From contig NC_084831.1 of assembly GCF_033115175.1 (NCBI RefSeq), positions 10,946,540-11,010,539 of the forward strand: DNA of 64,000 bases, given 5' to 3'. The position numbers and the translations under genes were made by a program. This DNA is from Lepus europaeus. Taxonomy: Eukaryota > Chordata > Mammalia > Lagomorpha > Leporidae. Within the stretch, counting starts at the first letter, position 1. Every line of letters begins with the position of its first letter. The notes beneath the pieces are model-generated. The model was not told the DNA's origin. It saw nothing but the letters and a program-made list of their open reading frames with translations, and ran no database searches. Shown piece after piece: positions 45,245 to 55,579 of this stretch.

Positions 45245-46632
45245 GTAAGAGGGGGCTGAGACTAGCTGGGGGCGGGGAGGGGGGCTGCCTCAGGGCAGCC
45301 AGGAGTCTCAAGCCAGGGTGCGCCTTCTCCACCAGCACGCAAGCCCCCATCTGAGCCTGTGTCGCGCCTAACAGCACCAGGTGAAAGAACAGACGTGGCA
45401 CTGCTCGGGGGACCCCAGAGAGTCACTCTGTTAACAGCACACGCTTTGCATTCAGGCAAATCTGCTCTGACCCTTGCTTCCTGGATAAACCCACACTGAG
45501 CTGGCCTCCGAGCTAGGGAGTGCGTTACACCAGCTGCGCGGAGGGAAGATCCCCAGGGCCGAAGGCCATTGCTGATGGGATTGTCCCAGACTGGGGACAG
45601 GATTGTGGGGGAGGGAAGAGAGGCATGGAGTTTCCTGACGTCTACCCACCCCATGCAAGCTGAGCCTGTTTCTTCATTTTTTTTTTTTAAGATTTATTCA
45701 TTCATTTGAAAGGCAGAAAGAGAGAGAGAGAGAGAGAGAGAGACACCTTCCATCTGCCAGTTTACTCTCTGGTTCACAACAGCTGGGTTTGGGCCAGGCT
45801 GAAGCCAGGAGCCAGGAACTCCATCTGGTCTGCAGTTGGGGCAGAAACCTAAGCACTTAGGCCGTGTTCTGCTGTCTTCCCAGGCACACTAGCAGGGAGC
45901 TAGATCAGAAGCGGAGCAGCTGGGGCTTTAACCAGGCACTTCACTATGGGATGCAGGCTTCCCGGGGGGGGGGCTTAACCTGCTGCTCCACAATGCCCAC
46001 CTCAGTTACTCATCAGTGAAAGGTGCAGGGCCATCCTCTCAGGTTGAGGCCCCATGGACCCATGGCACTGCCGTCCCCAAGAGTTTATCAGAAACGCAGA
46101 CTCTTGGGCCCCATCCTAGACCTGACTTCATGTACACAGTAAAGCAGAGAAGCTCTGGTGTGCTGGGCTCCGTGCTCTTGGAAGACAGATGGCTGAGACG
46201 GGGAGGAGCCAGGAATTTTCTTTTCTTCTCTCTCTCTCTCTTTTTTTTAGGAGACAGAGACAGGGACAGAAACAGATAGATGGACAGAGAAAAGTGAGAA
46301 TTCCCATACGCTGGTTCATCCCCCAGTTTCCCACAAGGACTGAGGCTGGGCCAGGGTAAAGTCCAGAGCTGAGAACGAAATCCAGATCACCCATGTGGGT
46401 GGCAGGAATCCAGCTGCTTGAGCCATCCCTTGTGCCAACCAGGGTGTGTGTGTACATTTTAGCGGGAAGCTGGAATCGGAGGGAGCAGGCTGTGGGACTC
46501 ACTCTCCATGGATGCAGGCTCCCAACCCAGCATCTTACCCACTAGACCAAGTGCCTGCCCTGAGAAGCCAGGATTTCTTTTTAAAGATTTATTTATTTGA
46601 AAGTCAGAATTACACAGAGAGAGGAGAGGCGC

Positions 46633-46663
<31 letters not shown>

Positions 46664-48141
46664 CAGAGTCTTCCATCTGATGGTTCACTCCCCAACTGGC
46701 CGCAACGGCCAGAGATGTGCCGATCCAAAGCCAGGAGCCAGGAACTTCCTCCGGGTCTTTCAAGTGGGTGCAGGGGCCCAAGGACTTCTTGGGACATCTT
46801 CTGCCTTCCCAGGCCACAGCAGAGAGCTGGGCCAGAAGTGGAACAGCCGGTCTCAAACCAGCGCCCATATGGGATGCTGGCGCTTCAGGCCAGGGCGTTA
46901 ACCCTCTGCGCCACAGCGCCAGCCCCGAGAAGCCAGGATTTAAACTCAGGTCTCTGTGGTGCTGAATTTGAAAACACAACAAAACAGAAACAAAACGTGG
47001 GGGCACCGGCATTGTGGGGCAGTGGGTTAAGCTGATGTCTGTGATGCAGGCATCCTATATGGGTGCCAGTTCGAGTCCTAGCTGCTCTACTTCCAATCCC
47101 GGGAAGGCTGCAGAGGATGGTTCAACTCTTTGGGTCCACGTGGGAGACCAGGATGGAGTTCCAGGATCCTGGCTTCAGCCTGGCCCAGCCCCGCTGTTGC
47201 AGCCATTTTGGGAGTGAACCAGCAGATGGAAGATTTCGCTCTCTATCTCTCCCCTTTTCTCTCTGTAACTCTGCCTTTCAAATGAATAAATAAATAAACA
47301 CTTCAAGAAAAAAAATTTTTTTTTTACTTGAAAGGCAGAGAGACAGATTTTCCATCCAGAGTTAGGCCAGCCTGAAGTCCAGAGCTAAGAACTCACCCAG
47401 GTCTCCCACGTGGTGGCACAGATCTACCACTTGAGGCCAATTCTGCTCCCTCCCAGGGAGCACATTAGCAGGAAGCTGCGTGGGAAGCAGAGGAGCCAGG
47501 ACTTGAACCGGGCGCTCCGATGTGGAATGTGGGCTCCCAAGCAACAACTCGACAGCTGTGCCAAACGCCCGCCCCAACACCTCGGCTCTTACACCCCACT
47601 TGTCTTTCCGCCAACACTCAGTTTAACCCTGTTGGATGAAGGACCAAATGGGTGACTGGAAACGTGTCCCTGGCTTGTGCCAACACCAGTCTTTGCTCTT
47701 TTTTTCCTTCCAGGCCGGAAGCCGGCGCGACCTCAGAAGGCCGTCCCCGAGGCTCACCTGACCTTCCTCATTGACTGTAGCCTCGGAAAACAGCTCCCTC
47801 TGGCCACGCCTGCAGTGCCCCGCCGAGGCCCGAGGCCCCCACGAGGACCTGCAGCCCCACCAGTGAAGACCTACATCGTGTTCTGTGGGGGAAACGAGCC
47901 TCGTGGGACTCGGAATTTGTCCCTGGGCTGGGGACCCGTTGCGCAGGCCAGGGACACCCTGCCACCCTGCAGAGGGGTTGAGGCCCCAGCTTCCTCCCCA
48001 GTCGGCCCATTCTGCCCTCAGGATAGTCCAAAAGCCAAGGGGAGCCCCTCAAAGGCTGGGCCTGCCAGGTCTTCGACTTGGGGCACAGTCAAGGGCTCGC
48101 TCAAGGCCCTGTCTTCCTGCGTCTGCGGGCAGGCGGATTAG
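45163..48141 (+). CDS. SRARP: SRARP (C1orf64), steroid receptor associated and regulated protein
   Basis: Two coding exons, 45163-45244 and 47714-48141, joined across a phase 1 intron (donor GTAAGA, acceptor TTCCTTCCAG), give 169 residues, the same length as human SRARP as I recall it. The start MAPSEDPRDWRA, the middle AHLTFLIDC and TYIVFCG, and the C-terminus RSSTWGTVKGSLKALSSC...GQAD are near-identical to human; the Pro-rich stretches between are looser. Family knowledge: a small protein without a known enzyme domain, reported to bind the androgen receptor and 14-3-3 and to be expressed in steroid-responsive tissue. No signal peptide or membrane segment is seen. The ATG has a good context (GAC before, G after). 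A TATA box lies about 95 bases upstream and an AATAAA about 285 bases downstream of the stop. Intact, no frameshift. Confidence 0.95.
45676..46002 (-). mobile_element. C-repeat SINE in SRARP intron
   Basis: Reverse copy with (AG)n and a G8 run near its head. Confidence 0.9.
46230..46562 (-). mobile_element. C-repeat SINE in SRARP intron, old
   Basis: Reverse copy, (CT)n before and GACAGAGACAGGGACAG at the tail side. Confidence 0.8.
46577..46925 (-). mobile_element. C-repeat SINE in SRARP intron
   Basis: Perfect duplication GAGAAGCCAGGATTT on both sides. Confidence 0.95.
46998..47305 (+). mobile_element. C-repeat SINE in SRARP intron
   Basis: GGGGGCACCGGCATTGTGGGGCAG head; AAATGAATAAATAAATAAAC tail. 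Confidence 0.9.
47311..47574 (-). mobile_element. C-repeat SINE in SRARP intron
   Basis: Reverse copy tail to tail with the previous one; ends 139 bases before the SRARP exon 2 acceptor. Confidence 0.85.
47714..48141 (+). CDS. SRARP: SRARP coding exon 2
   Basis: Begins after TTCCTTCCAG, completes the Gly codon, then reads RKPARPQK and continues to the TAG at 48139-48141. Contains all the conserved blocks except the N-terminus. Confidence 0.95.
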
Positions 48142-48425
48142 CGGGAAGGGCCAGGCCACGCGAGGGGCCCAGTCAAGCCGGAGTCCTGTCCCTGAGCTGA
48201 TGCCCAAGTAAAGGCCGCCATAGCCACGAAAGGACCCCGGCGACAGCCCTCAGGGGTCCTGCTCCCTGTCTCCGCCAGGCTTTCTGCAGCGCCTCCTACT
48301 GGCCAGAAACGAATCCATCTCTGCGGTCGTCCTAACAGCGACCTCCCCATGCCAGGCCCTGCGCGGCGCCAGGGAAGATGCTTCAAGGTTTCCTTGGCAA
48401 AGGGAGAGAGGGGAGAATGTAACCG

Positions 48426-48431
48426 AATAAA
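48426..48431 (+). terminator. SRARP: SRARP poly(A) signal
   Basis: AATAAA about 285 bases after the stop codon, outside any C-repeat tail; the next C-repeat begins near 48600. Confidence 0.6.
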
Positions 48432-48599
48432 GAAGATGAGTGAACAGTGACGAACGCGCTGCAGGAACAAAGCAGGGAACACGACTGGGGAAAGCGTTTT
48501 TCTGAAACGGGGTCTGGGAAGGGCCCCTCTGAGCAGGGAGCAGGTAAAGGAGGACCTAAAGATGAGGGGCAGGTGTTCAGGGTAGCAATCAAGATTCCA

Positions 48600-48888
48600 T
48601 CTGGAGCCACCGGTTCAAGTCCCAGCTGCTCCACTTCCGATCCAGCTCTCTGCTGTGGCCTGGGAAAGCAGTGGAAGATGCCCCAAGTCCTTGGGCCCCT
48701 GCACCTGCATGGAGACCCAGAAGAAGCTCCTGGATCCTGGCTTCAGATCGGCCCACCTCTGGCCGTTGTGGCCATTTGGGGAGTGAACTAGCGGATGGAG
48801 TACCCCCCCAACCCCGCTCTGCCTCTGCCTCTCTGTAACTCTGCTGCTCAAATAAATAAATACATAAATCTTTAAAAAAAAAAAAAGA
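48600..48888 (+). mobile_element. C-repeat SINE, 5'-truncated
   Basis: Begins GAGCCACCGGTTCAAGTCCC; tail ends in an A run. Confidence 0.9.
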
Positions 48889-49172
48889 TGCCACCTGGAA
48901 CACCCACACCCCTCATCAGAGCGCCTGGGTTTGGGTCCCTGCTCTGCTCCACATTCTAGCTTTCTGCTAATGTGCATCTTGGAGGGCAGTCAGGGACAAC
49001 CCAAGTAGCCAGGCCCCTGCCACCCATGTGGGAGACCTGGATTGACTCTGGGCTCCTGGCTTCATCCTGGCCCAGCCCCAGCTGCTGTGGGCATTTGGAG
49101 AGTGAGCCAGCAGAGGGAATGGGAAATCTCATCGCTCTGACTTTCAAATAAATAGAAATTTAATTTAAAAAA
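48889..49172 (+). mobile_element. C-repeat SINE, old
   Basis: Directly after the previous copy; TTTCAAATAAATAGAAATT tail. Confidence 0.78.
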
Positions 49173-49504
49173 TGATGAGAAGGAGCCAGCCCTGCAAGAA
49201 CTCACTCTTCCCAGGGCCACCTGCTGGGCAGAGGTGGCCAGAACAGGTGGTCAGGATGGCCCCCGTGCACTGGGCAGGGGCATGTGTCGGCTGCGATCAT
49301 CTTGGCTCACCACGCAAGCATGGAGGTTGCTGGGAGGGCACAGGATGCTGAACAGGGCAATCTGTGGGCATGGCAGTGGTGGTCGTGAGGCTCAGGGAAG
49401 CTGGCAGCCCAGAAGGCAGCCCAGCAGGGCCCTGGCATCCCAAGTGGGGAATAGTAGGAGCTGGCTTCTCCCAGGGTGGAGGGTGCTCAGGAAGGAAAGG
49501 GAGT

Positions 49505-49575
49505 ATCAAGTTCCACATAATGGAACTAAGGGCAATTATTGAGCACCTATTGTATGCCAGGCTCACACTGTCCCC
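49505..49575. repeat. MIR/L2-type fragment
   Basis: ATTGAGCACCTATTGTATGCCAGGC is a common MIR/L2 3' motif. Confidence 0.45.
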
Positions 49576-50379
49576 AGTGGGTACAGAAAATCGAGGGGCG
49601 GGGGCTGGCCTAGCTCCTATGGGATGGTCATGGTCCTGAGCAAGAGTGGGTCGCTGGCGTGGGGGTGAGGGTGTGTGTAAGTCTGAGATGACCAGCGCTG
49701 GGTGAAATCCTAAGTCCACCTGGCCAGGGAAGCGTCTCAAGGCTCCCGGGCAAAAACTGCTGAGTGTTCCTCTAATCACTGAATGAATATTTTATAGATT
49801 CCTACAAAAATCTAGTGACCAAGATGCATTTCTCACTCTGTGCCAGAAAATACCAGCCTCACTGGCTTCCTTTTGAAAAGAACCCCTCCGGCTCCCGTGC
49901 CGGAGCAGGGGACAGGTGGGGGAGCCAGCACAGCAGGCTGTTTTCTGCCAGGCAAAGGGGAGTGCCGGTGTGACTTGCGCGGTGGTGATGGTATAATGTA
50001 GATGACACCTGCCGGTCAGGAGAGCTGTTGGAGCCCGCCCCTCTCCTTACCCTGGAGCATCCCTGCCCAAAGACAAGGCTGCCGAGCGAGCAGGACTCTG
50101 AAGGAAAGGGGAGGCTTATGGCTGCACATCCAACTTGGCAACAGCAGGTGTCGCTCCACCACCAGGCTGGACGGCACTGGGTCCAAGGTGGGGACCTGCA
50201 GGCCTTGGAGCCTGAGCGGAGTTTCCACGGGACTCTGAGCATTTAAGCCAGGCACCTACCCACGCGCCATCTCAGAGTCTCACCACGGGGATCCTGGCGA
50301 GGATTCAGGGGCATCAGGCACTTGTCACCTGCTCAGTAAGGGAGCTGTCACTGCTACTCTTGGCCAGACATTCTTATAC

Positions 50380-50520
50380 GCACCACACCTCATCCCTGTC
50401 CCAGGAAGTGAGTACGAATTTTATGGCCATTTGACAAAGACGGAACCTGAGGCACTGAGATTAAATTCTTTACCCAAGGTCACTGAATAGAAAGGGGCAG
50501 AGCTCAGATGCACAGTGCAG
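50380..50520 (-). repeat. MIR SINE fragment
   Basis: GACAAAGACGGAACCTGAGGCACTGAG ... CCAAGGTCACTGAATAG is reverse-complement MIR. Confidence 0.55.
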
Positions 50521-51182
50521 GCAGTGTGGCCGCACCTGTGCTGGGCTCTGTGCGCACTTGTCGAAAGTGAGTGAAGGTAAAGGAATGCTTCCCAGGGACC
50601 CAGGCCAGGCGATGTGTGGGTGACACGTGGGCGACGTGTGGGCCACGTGTGGTGACCGAGTGAGGGTGAGGGCCCCTCACTGAGATGGGACTCACAGGTG
50701 GAGGAGCGAGCGGGGACATCGGAGGTGACAGGGTCACAAAGGGACATGCATGGGTGAGGTCCCCTGGGACACATGGGGAAGAGGCTGGCAGGTGGTGGCC
50801 CACCCCCTACGGAGCTCTGAGGCTGGGGAAGAAGCAGCCTTCAGTAGAGAGGCTGACGACAAGGGACGGTGGGGAGAGATCAGGGAGCAAGTCCAAGGTT
50901 AAGGGGGTGTGAGCACATGTGGGGGAAGCAAGAAACCAGAGTGTCTCCAGTTCATTGACCGACCGGGGCTTTTGCGCCTCCCTGCCTCTGAGCTGTCTTA
51001 CAACTCTGTATGTTGTGAATAACGGGTGGGGCTTCAATACGCTTCTGGTCTCAGGCAAGCAGACCCTGTTCTGTCTTTCAGGCGCCCAGTGGGGCCTCTG
51101 TCTCCCCTTCTACATTCGTTTCCATACTGCTTAACCAACAAGCACGTCTGCTCTTTGACTTTTCCTTTGAACTGCTTGTGAC

Positions 51183-51472
51183 ATTTTTTTTTTAAGTTTT
51201 CTTTTTTTATTTCTTTGAAAGGCAGAATTATAGAGAGAGGGGGAGACACACACATAGAGAGAGAGGGAGAGAGAGAGATCCTCCATCTACTGGTTCACTC
51301 CCCAAATGGCCACAATGGCTGGGGCTGAGCCAGGAGCTTCTTCTGGGTCTCCCATGTGGGTGCAGGGGCTCAAAGCACTTGAGCCATCTTCCACTGCTTT
51401 CCCAGGTGCATTAGCAGAGAGCTGGATGGGAAGTGGAGCAGCCGGGACTCGAACCGGCGCCCATATCGGATG
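51183..51472 (-). mobile_element. C-repeat SINE
   Basis: Reverse copy; (AGAG)n and GAACCGGCGCCCATATCGGATG, head end missing. Confidence 0.9.
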
Positions 51473-51529
51473 ATGTTTGTTAAATTTTACCAGTTCTCTT
51501 ATTCACTGTGTGTTAAGTAAAACCTTTAA

Positions 51530-52150
51530 TGGAAATGTTAAATGGTATCACCACTTGAGAACACAGTCTGGCAGTCCCTCAAACACACACAGACCCAGTG
51601 TACCACGTGACCCAGCAATGCCTCTCTTGAGTACAGACCAAAGTGAATGGAAAACCTGTGCACGCACAAATCTGTGCATGAAATGGGGTGGGTTTCTGGC
51701 CGTCCCGTGGGATGCCTGGGTCTGAGCCCCAACTTCCTGCCCATGTACACACTGGGAGACGGTCAAGTACTTGGCTCCCTGCCTCCCATGTGGGAGACCT
51801 GGGAGGAGTTCCCAGTTCTTGTCTTCGACCTGGCCCAGCCTTGGCTGTTATGAGCATCTGGGGGATAAACCAGCACGTGGGAGATTTCTCTGTCTGTCTG
51901 CCTTTCAGATAAGTTTTAAAAATTTAAGAATCTGTACATCACAGTGTATTCACAATAGCAAAACAGAAATAGCCCCAAAGCCCATCAACTCATGAGTGAG
52001 TAAGCAAGTTGTGCTCTGTTCATACAAGGAGATATTACTCAGTCTTACAAAGGAATGCATTACTGGGCGTGCTAGAATGTGGTTGAATCTCAGAAGTTTT
52101 ATACTGAGTGAAGACGTCGGGCACACCAGGTCGCGTAGCCTGACTTCACT
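51530..52150 (+). mobile_element. Old LINE-1 (L1M) fragment split by a C-repeat
   Basis: CACGTGACCCAGCAATGCC before, and TATTCACAATAGCAAAACAG ... CCATCAACTCATGAG ... ATATTACTCAGTC after the SINE at 51700-51925 are standard L1 3' landmarks in plus orientation. Confidence 0.7.
51700..51925 (+). mobile_element. C-repeat SINE, 5'-truncated, old
   Basis: Inserted in the LINE-1 fragment; CCTTTCAGATAAGTTTTAAAA tail. Confidence 0.78.
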
Positions 52151-52245
52151 GCGCTGGACATGGACTGGTTTAATCCAGACGGCAGATTCTTGGGGGCCCA
52201 CAGCTGGCTCGAGAGGGGAGGAAAGGGGAGTGATTGCTTAACAGG

Positions 52246-52855
52246 TACAGGGTTCAGGGGCTTGATCCCCCCAAGCTTCATGTGTTGGGAAATCAATCTC
52301 CATATTGACATATTGATGATGTTTGGAGGTAGAGCCTTTGGGAGATAATCATGATAAGATGAGGTCATGGGGGTGAGGCCCCCAGGATGGTGGTAGTGGT
52401 TTTTGGTGTTTTTTTTTTTTAGGATTTATTTCTTTATTTGAAAGACAGAGTTACATAGACAGAGGAGAGGCAGAGAGAGAGAGTGAGGTCTTCCATCTGC
52501 TGGTTCACTCCCCAATTGGCCACAATGGCCGGAGCTATGCTGATCTGAAGCCAGAAGCCAAGAGCTTCTTCTGGGTCTCCCACACAGGTGCAGGGGCCCA
52601 AGGCCTTAGGCCATCTTTTACTGCTTTCCCAGGCCATAGCAGAGAGCTGGATCGGTAGTGGAGCAGCCGGGACTAGAACTGGCGCCCATATAGGATGCTG
52701 GCACTGCAGGCGGTGGCTTAAACCACTACGCCACAGCACCAGCCTGTGTTAGTGGTATTATAGGATGAGGAAGCCCTCTTCTGGGCCAGCACCCTGCGTC
52801 TGCACTTCCCAGCCTCCAGATCCGTAAGCCAGATAAACTTCAGACTTTAAGAGTT
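52246..52855 (+). mobile_element. MaLR (MLT1/MST-type) LTR split by a C-repeat
   Basis: AGCTTCATGTGTTGG, GGAGGTAGAGCCTTTGGGAG and AGGTCATGGGGGTGAGGCC on the left and CCCAGCCTCCAGATCC, AAGCCAGATAAACTTC on the right are landmarks of ERVL-MaLR LTRs; the C-repeat at 52411-52745 sits between them. Confidence 0.7.
52411..52745 (-). mobile_element. C-repeat SINE inside a MaLR LTR
   Basis: Full-length reverse copy ending CACGCCACAGCACCAGCC; GGTAGTGGT / TTAGTGGTAT are possible duplication remains. Confidence 0.92.
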
Positions 52856-52865
52856 ACCTGGTCCA

Positions 52866-52948
52866 GGGCCGGCGCTGTTGCCTGGGAAGGCGGTGGAGGA
52901 TGGCTCAGGTCCTTGGGCCTCTGCACCGGCATGGGAGAACAGGGCTCG
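52866..52948 (+). mobile_element. C-repeat SINE, heavily deleted
   Basis: GGGCCGGCGCTGTTGCCTGGG joins the head directly to the middle part; no tail. It is the last C-repeat before 61571. Confidence 0.75.
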
Positions 52949-53774
52949 TCAGACCTCAGAGCTGAACTGACCACACGAGAGGGACTCGAGGAGCATCTGC
53001 GGAGGAGTGAGTCCAGCGGCAGGTGCAAGGCCTGTGTGAGGCGGTGAGGGAAAGCGTGAGGTACGGGAGCGTGAGGCTAGGCTGGCAGCCTAGCTGAACT
53101 CAGACCCCCGTCCTCGGGGCCTTATAACACCTGGGACATACGAGGGGCTGCAGAACTGAGTGAGCAGGAAGAGAGAGGAGGGAGGGAGGAGCAGCAGGCC
53201 CCGCAGTCCTGCGCTCTTCTCGGACACCCGGTGACCCAACCCCTTCCCGGAGCCCCCAGACTGCCCCCAAATGCTGTCATTGGACTGAGGGCCCCAGAGC
53301 CTGGGCGTGGCCCCTGCTCGATCTTGAAGCCGGACTGTGTTGACTGTCAACAGCCTTCCGCCGCAGACTCAACTCACCATGCCCCACAGGACTCTCTCTT
53401 GCCTGGGCGCAGAGCTGGGTGAGCTTGGCCTTGTCCACCCACAAGAGCTGGGCATCTACAGAGCTTACACTGAACACAGCTCTGGTTCCCCGGGCAGCCC
53501 TGACCCCTGTCGGTGAGGACTCCAGGGTTTCCTGAGACGTCCAGCCCCCACCCCAGGGCCCAGACAAGGGGGAGGGAGCCCTCACACTTAGCTTTTCTTG
53601 GAGAGAAGCCCAGGTGCCAGGAGCAGCTCTTCTGCCCCTCCAGCCCAAATGGAGGTCTTGCTGGGGCCAGGGCCAGGGTGAGTGAAGCTGACGATCTAAA
53701 GGAAATCGCACCTGCCTGGCACACGTGAGCTATGGTCAGCTAGCAGGTGCTGAACTCACTGAACGAACCAACCC

Positions 53775-53885
53775 CCCAACACCATTTTACAGAGAGGCCA
53801 CGTGACGCACAGAGAGGTTAAGTCACTTGTTCAGAATCACACAGCTCAGACTCAGCAGAGTCAAGATTTGATCCAAGGTGGCCAG
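53775..53885 (-). repeat. MIR SINE fragment
   Basis: ATTTTACAGAGAGGCC ... GGTTAAGTCACTTGTTCAGAATCACACAGC is reverse-complement MIR. Confidence 0.6.
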
Positions 53886-54344
53886 GCTCCGGGGTCTGCC
53901 ACTGCCCCTCCACCCTCCACTTTGCCCTGAGGCTTGTTGGCTTGGCTTTTAAAATCCTCTCGGCACTTCCTTAGCTGCTTTCCCATGCCAGGAGGGACTG
54001 ACAAGGTATTGTCCAAATACGAAACAGGTACCCATGCAGCCTGGGGAGCTGAGAGCATGCTGGGGGCGGGGGTGTGGAGGGTTGGGGGTTGGCCTAGGGG
54101 AGCCCTAGCTTGAGGCTCTGGAGGTCTGGGGTCTTCATCCAGGAGGAGGGGGAGGCCTGTACAGGTGAGAGAGCCTCCGGGATCCTCTGTGCCCCCCCCA
54201 GAGCCCCCAGCACCTGCTAACCTGGCTCTCCCACAGGTCTCCAGCCCCAAAGGTTTCACTCATTTAAATTTCCCTGGCTCCTGGCCACCTCCAGAGCTAC
54301 AGGATCCCTCTTCCTTGTGTGTGCTGCCTTAGCTCCCCGGGCAG

Positions 54345-54541
54345 GAGACTGAGCTGGGCTTACTTGGACATGGGTTCAAATCCCAGCCCCGCCACTTCTG
54401 AGCTGGGTGGCCTTGGGCCAGTTGCTCGCCCTCTCTGAACCTCCACGGCCTCGTCTGGTCAGTGATGATAGCAGTGCCTACCTGGCAGAGCTGTGGTGAG
54501 GACACGCAGGGTGCCTGGCACACGCTGGGCACAATGAATGG
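54345..54541 (+). repeat. MIR SINE, nearly full length
   Basis: GGTTCAAATCCCAGCCCCGCCACTTCTGAGC ... CTGTGGTGAGGACACG ... GTGCCTGGCACACG follows MIR from core to 3' end. It abuts the GC-rich patch at 54541. Confidence 0.65.
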
Positions 54542-55060
54542 GGCCCCTTAGACTCCAGCTTCCCAGGCTGGGGGCGGGGCGCAGGCCCTTTGACCAGGCC
54601 TAAATTTAGCCTCAAAGGAGTGGGGGCGCCAGGAGACAAAGCGCGGCGCCCGGCCCGGCGCCCAGGGGCGGAGCCGACGACAGGCAGGCGGCGGCGTCCC
54701 TGCGGCGGGGTCACCTTGGCCGGAGTGGCCGGCTGAGGGCTCCCTTGGACATACATGCCGGGTTCCTAGCAGCCGCGCGGTCCCCTGCGCAGCGTCTATC
54801 ACCTCCCTCACTGCGGTCTGGGGAGGAGGCTGCTGGGGCCGGGGTGGGGGCGCTCGGAGCCTCCCCTTCCCAGCCCGCCTCAATGGGGTCGGGATACCAA
54901 GGTGAGCCTGACCCGGGGTGAAGGAGGTGGGGGGAGACGCTCGCCTGCTCCTCCCGGTCCCGCGCCGATGAGTGTTGGGGCTGCAAATAGCCGGTGGAAT
55001 CGGTGAGTCACAGAGGCTGGAAATACTGCACCCCCTCGCCCCCACCCTGGGCTGCGGCTG
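54541..55060. promoter_or_regulatory. GC-rich patch with perfect MEF2 site, candidate cis-element
   Basis: A CpG-dense block (densest 54620-54800) in otherwise average sequence, immediately right of a MIR and downstream of HSPB7. It contains a second CTAAATTTAG at 54600-54609, identical to the one in the HSPB7 promoter. No exon, TATA box or coding match was recognised. It could be a muscle enhancer, an unannotated promoter, or a GC-rich island without function. Confidence 0.4.
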
Positions 55061-55579
55061 GGCCCCGGGAGAGCGCCTGGCTCTCGGATTTCAGCAGTGC
55101 CGGGGGTGTCTGGGCCGGGGCCCTGCAGAGATGCCCCCCCCAGGATCCCTGGAGCAACTAGCACCCCCTCCCCTGCAGCCCTAGGTCCCAGCCGACGGCA
55201 CCCCGGGGTGCGGCGCTCAGGTTCCCTGGGCCTTGGAGCCCCCATCCCATACAAGAAGCATTGCCAGAGGAGAAGGACCTGGTGCAGCCCGCCTGCCTGT
55301 GCCGCCCTCCACCCGGCACCCAGTAGCCAATCAATGTCTCTGGAGCTTGAAAGAATGAGAAGGAAGGGCAGGCAGGTGGACGAGAGGGTTTCTCGCCCAT
55401 GTGGCCCTGGGATTCCTGCCCAGGAGGGTCAGGGGAGCCAGCAGAGAAGACCAAGGCATATCCGGACTCTGTGAGTGCTTAGCTGGACCTGGAGCCACCC
55501 GCAGCCCCCCCAGATCCCAAGGAAGCAGTGGCTGTTTATCCTGGGGTGTCCCTGCCCCAAGCTGAGAGTCAGGGGAGAG

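Larger units (their letters stand above)
45245..47713 (+). other. SRARP: SRARP intron 1
   Basis: GT-AG intron of about 2.5 kb. From about 45676 to 47574 it is filled almost end to end by five C-repeats, four on the minus strand and one on the plus. No additional exon seen. Confidence 0.85.
49173..51182. other. Intergenic stretch between SRARP and HSPB7
   Basis: MIR/L2 fragments and a small GTGGG-rich imperfect tandem repeat (50610-50660). No exon recognised. Confidence 0.45.

Noticed and set aside
50590-50660. GTGGG/ACGTGG-rich repeats as a CRISPR-like or satellite array
   Set aside because: Only a few imperfect units over 70 bases, no regular spacers; a small degenerate tandem repeat in a mammalian genome.
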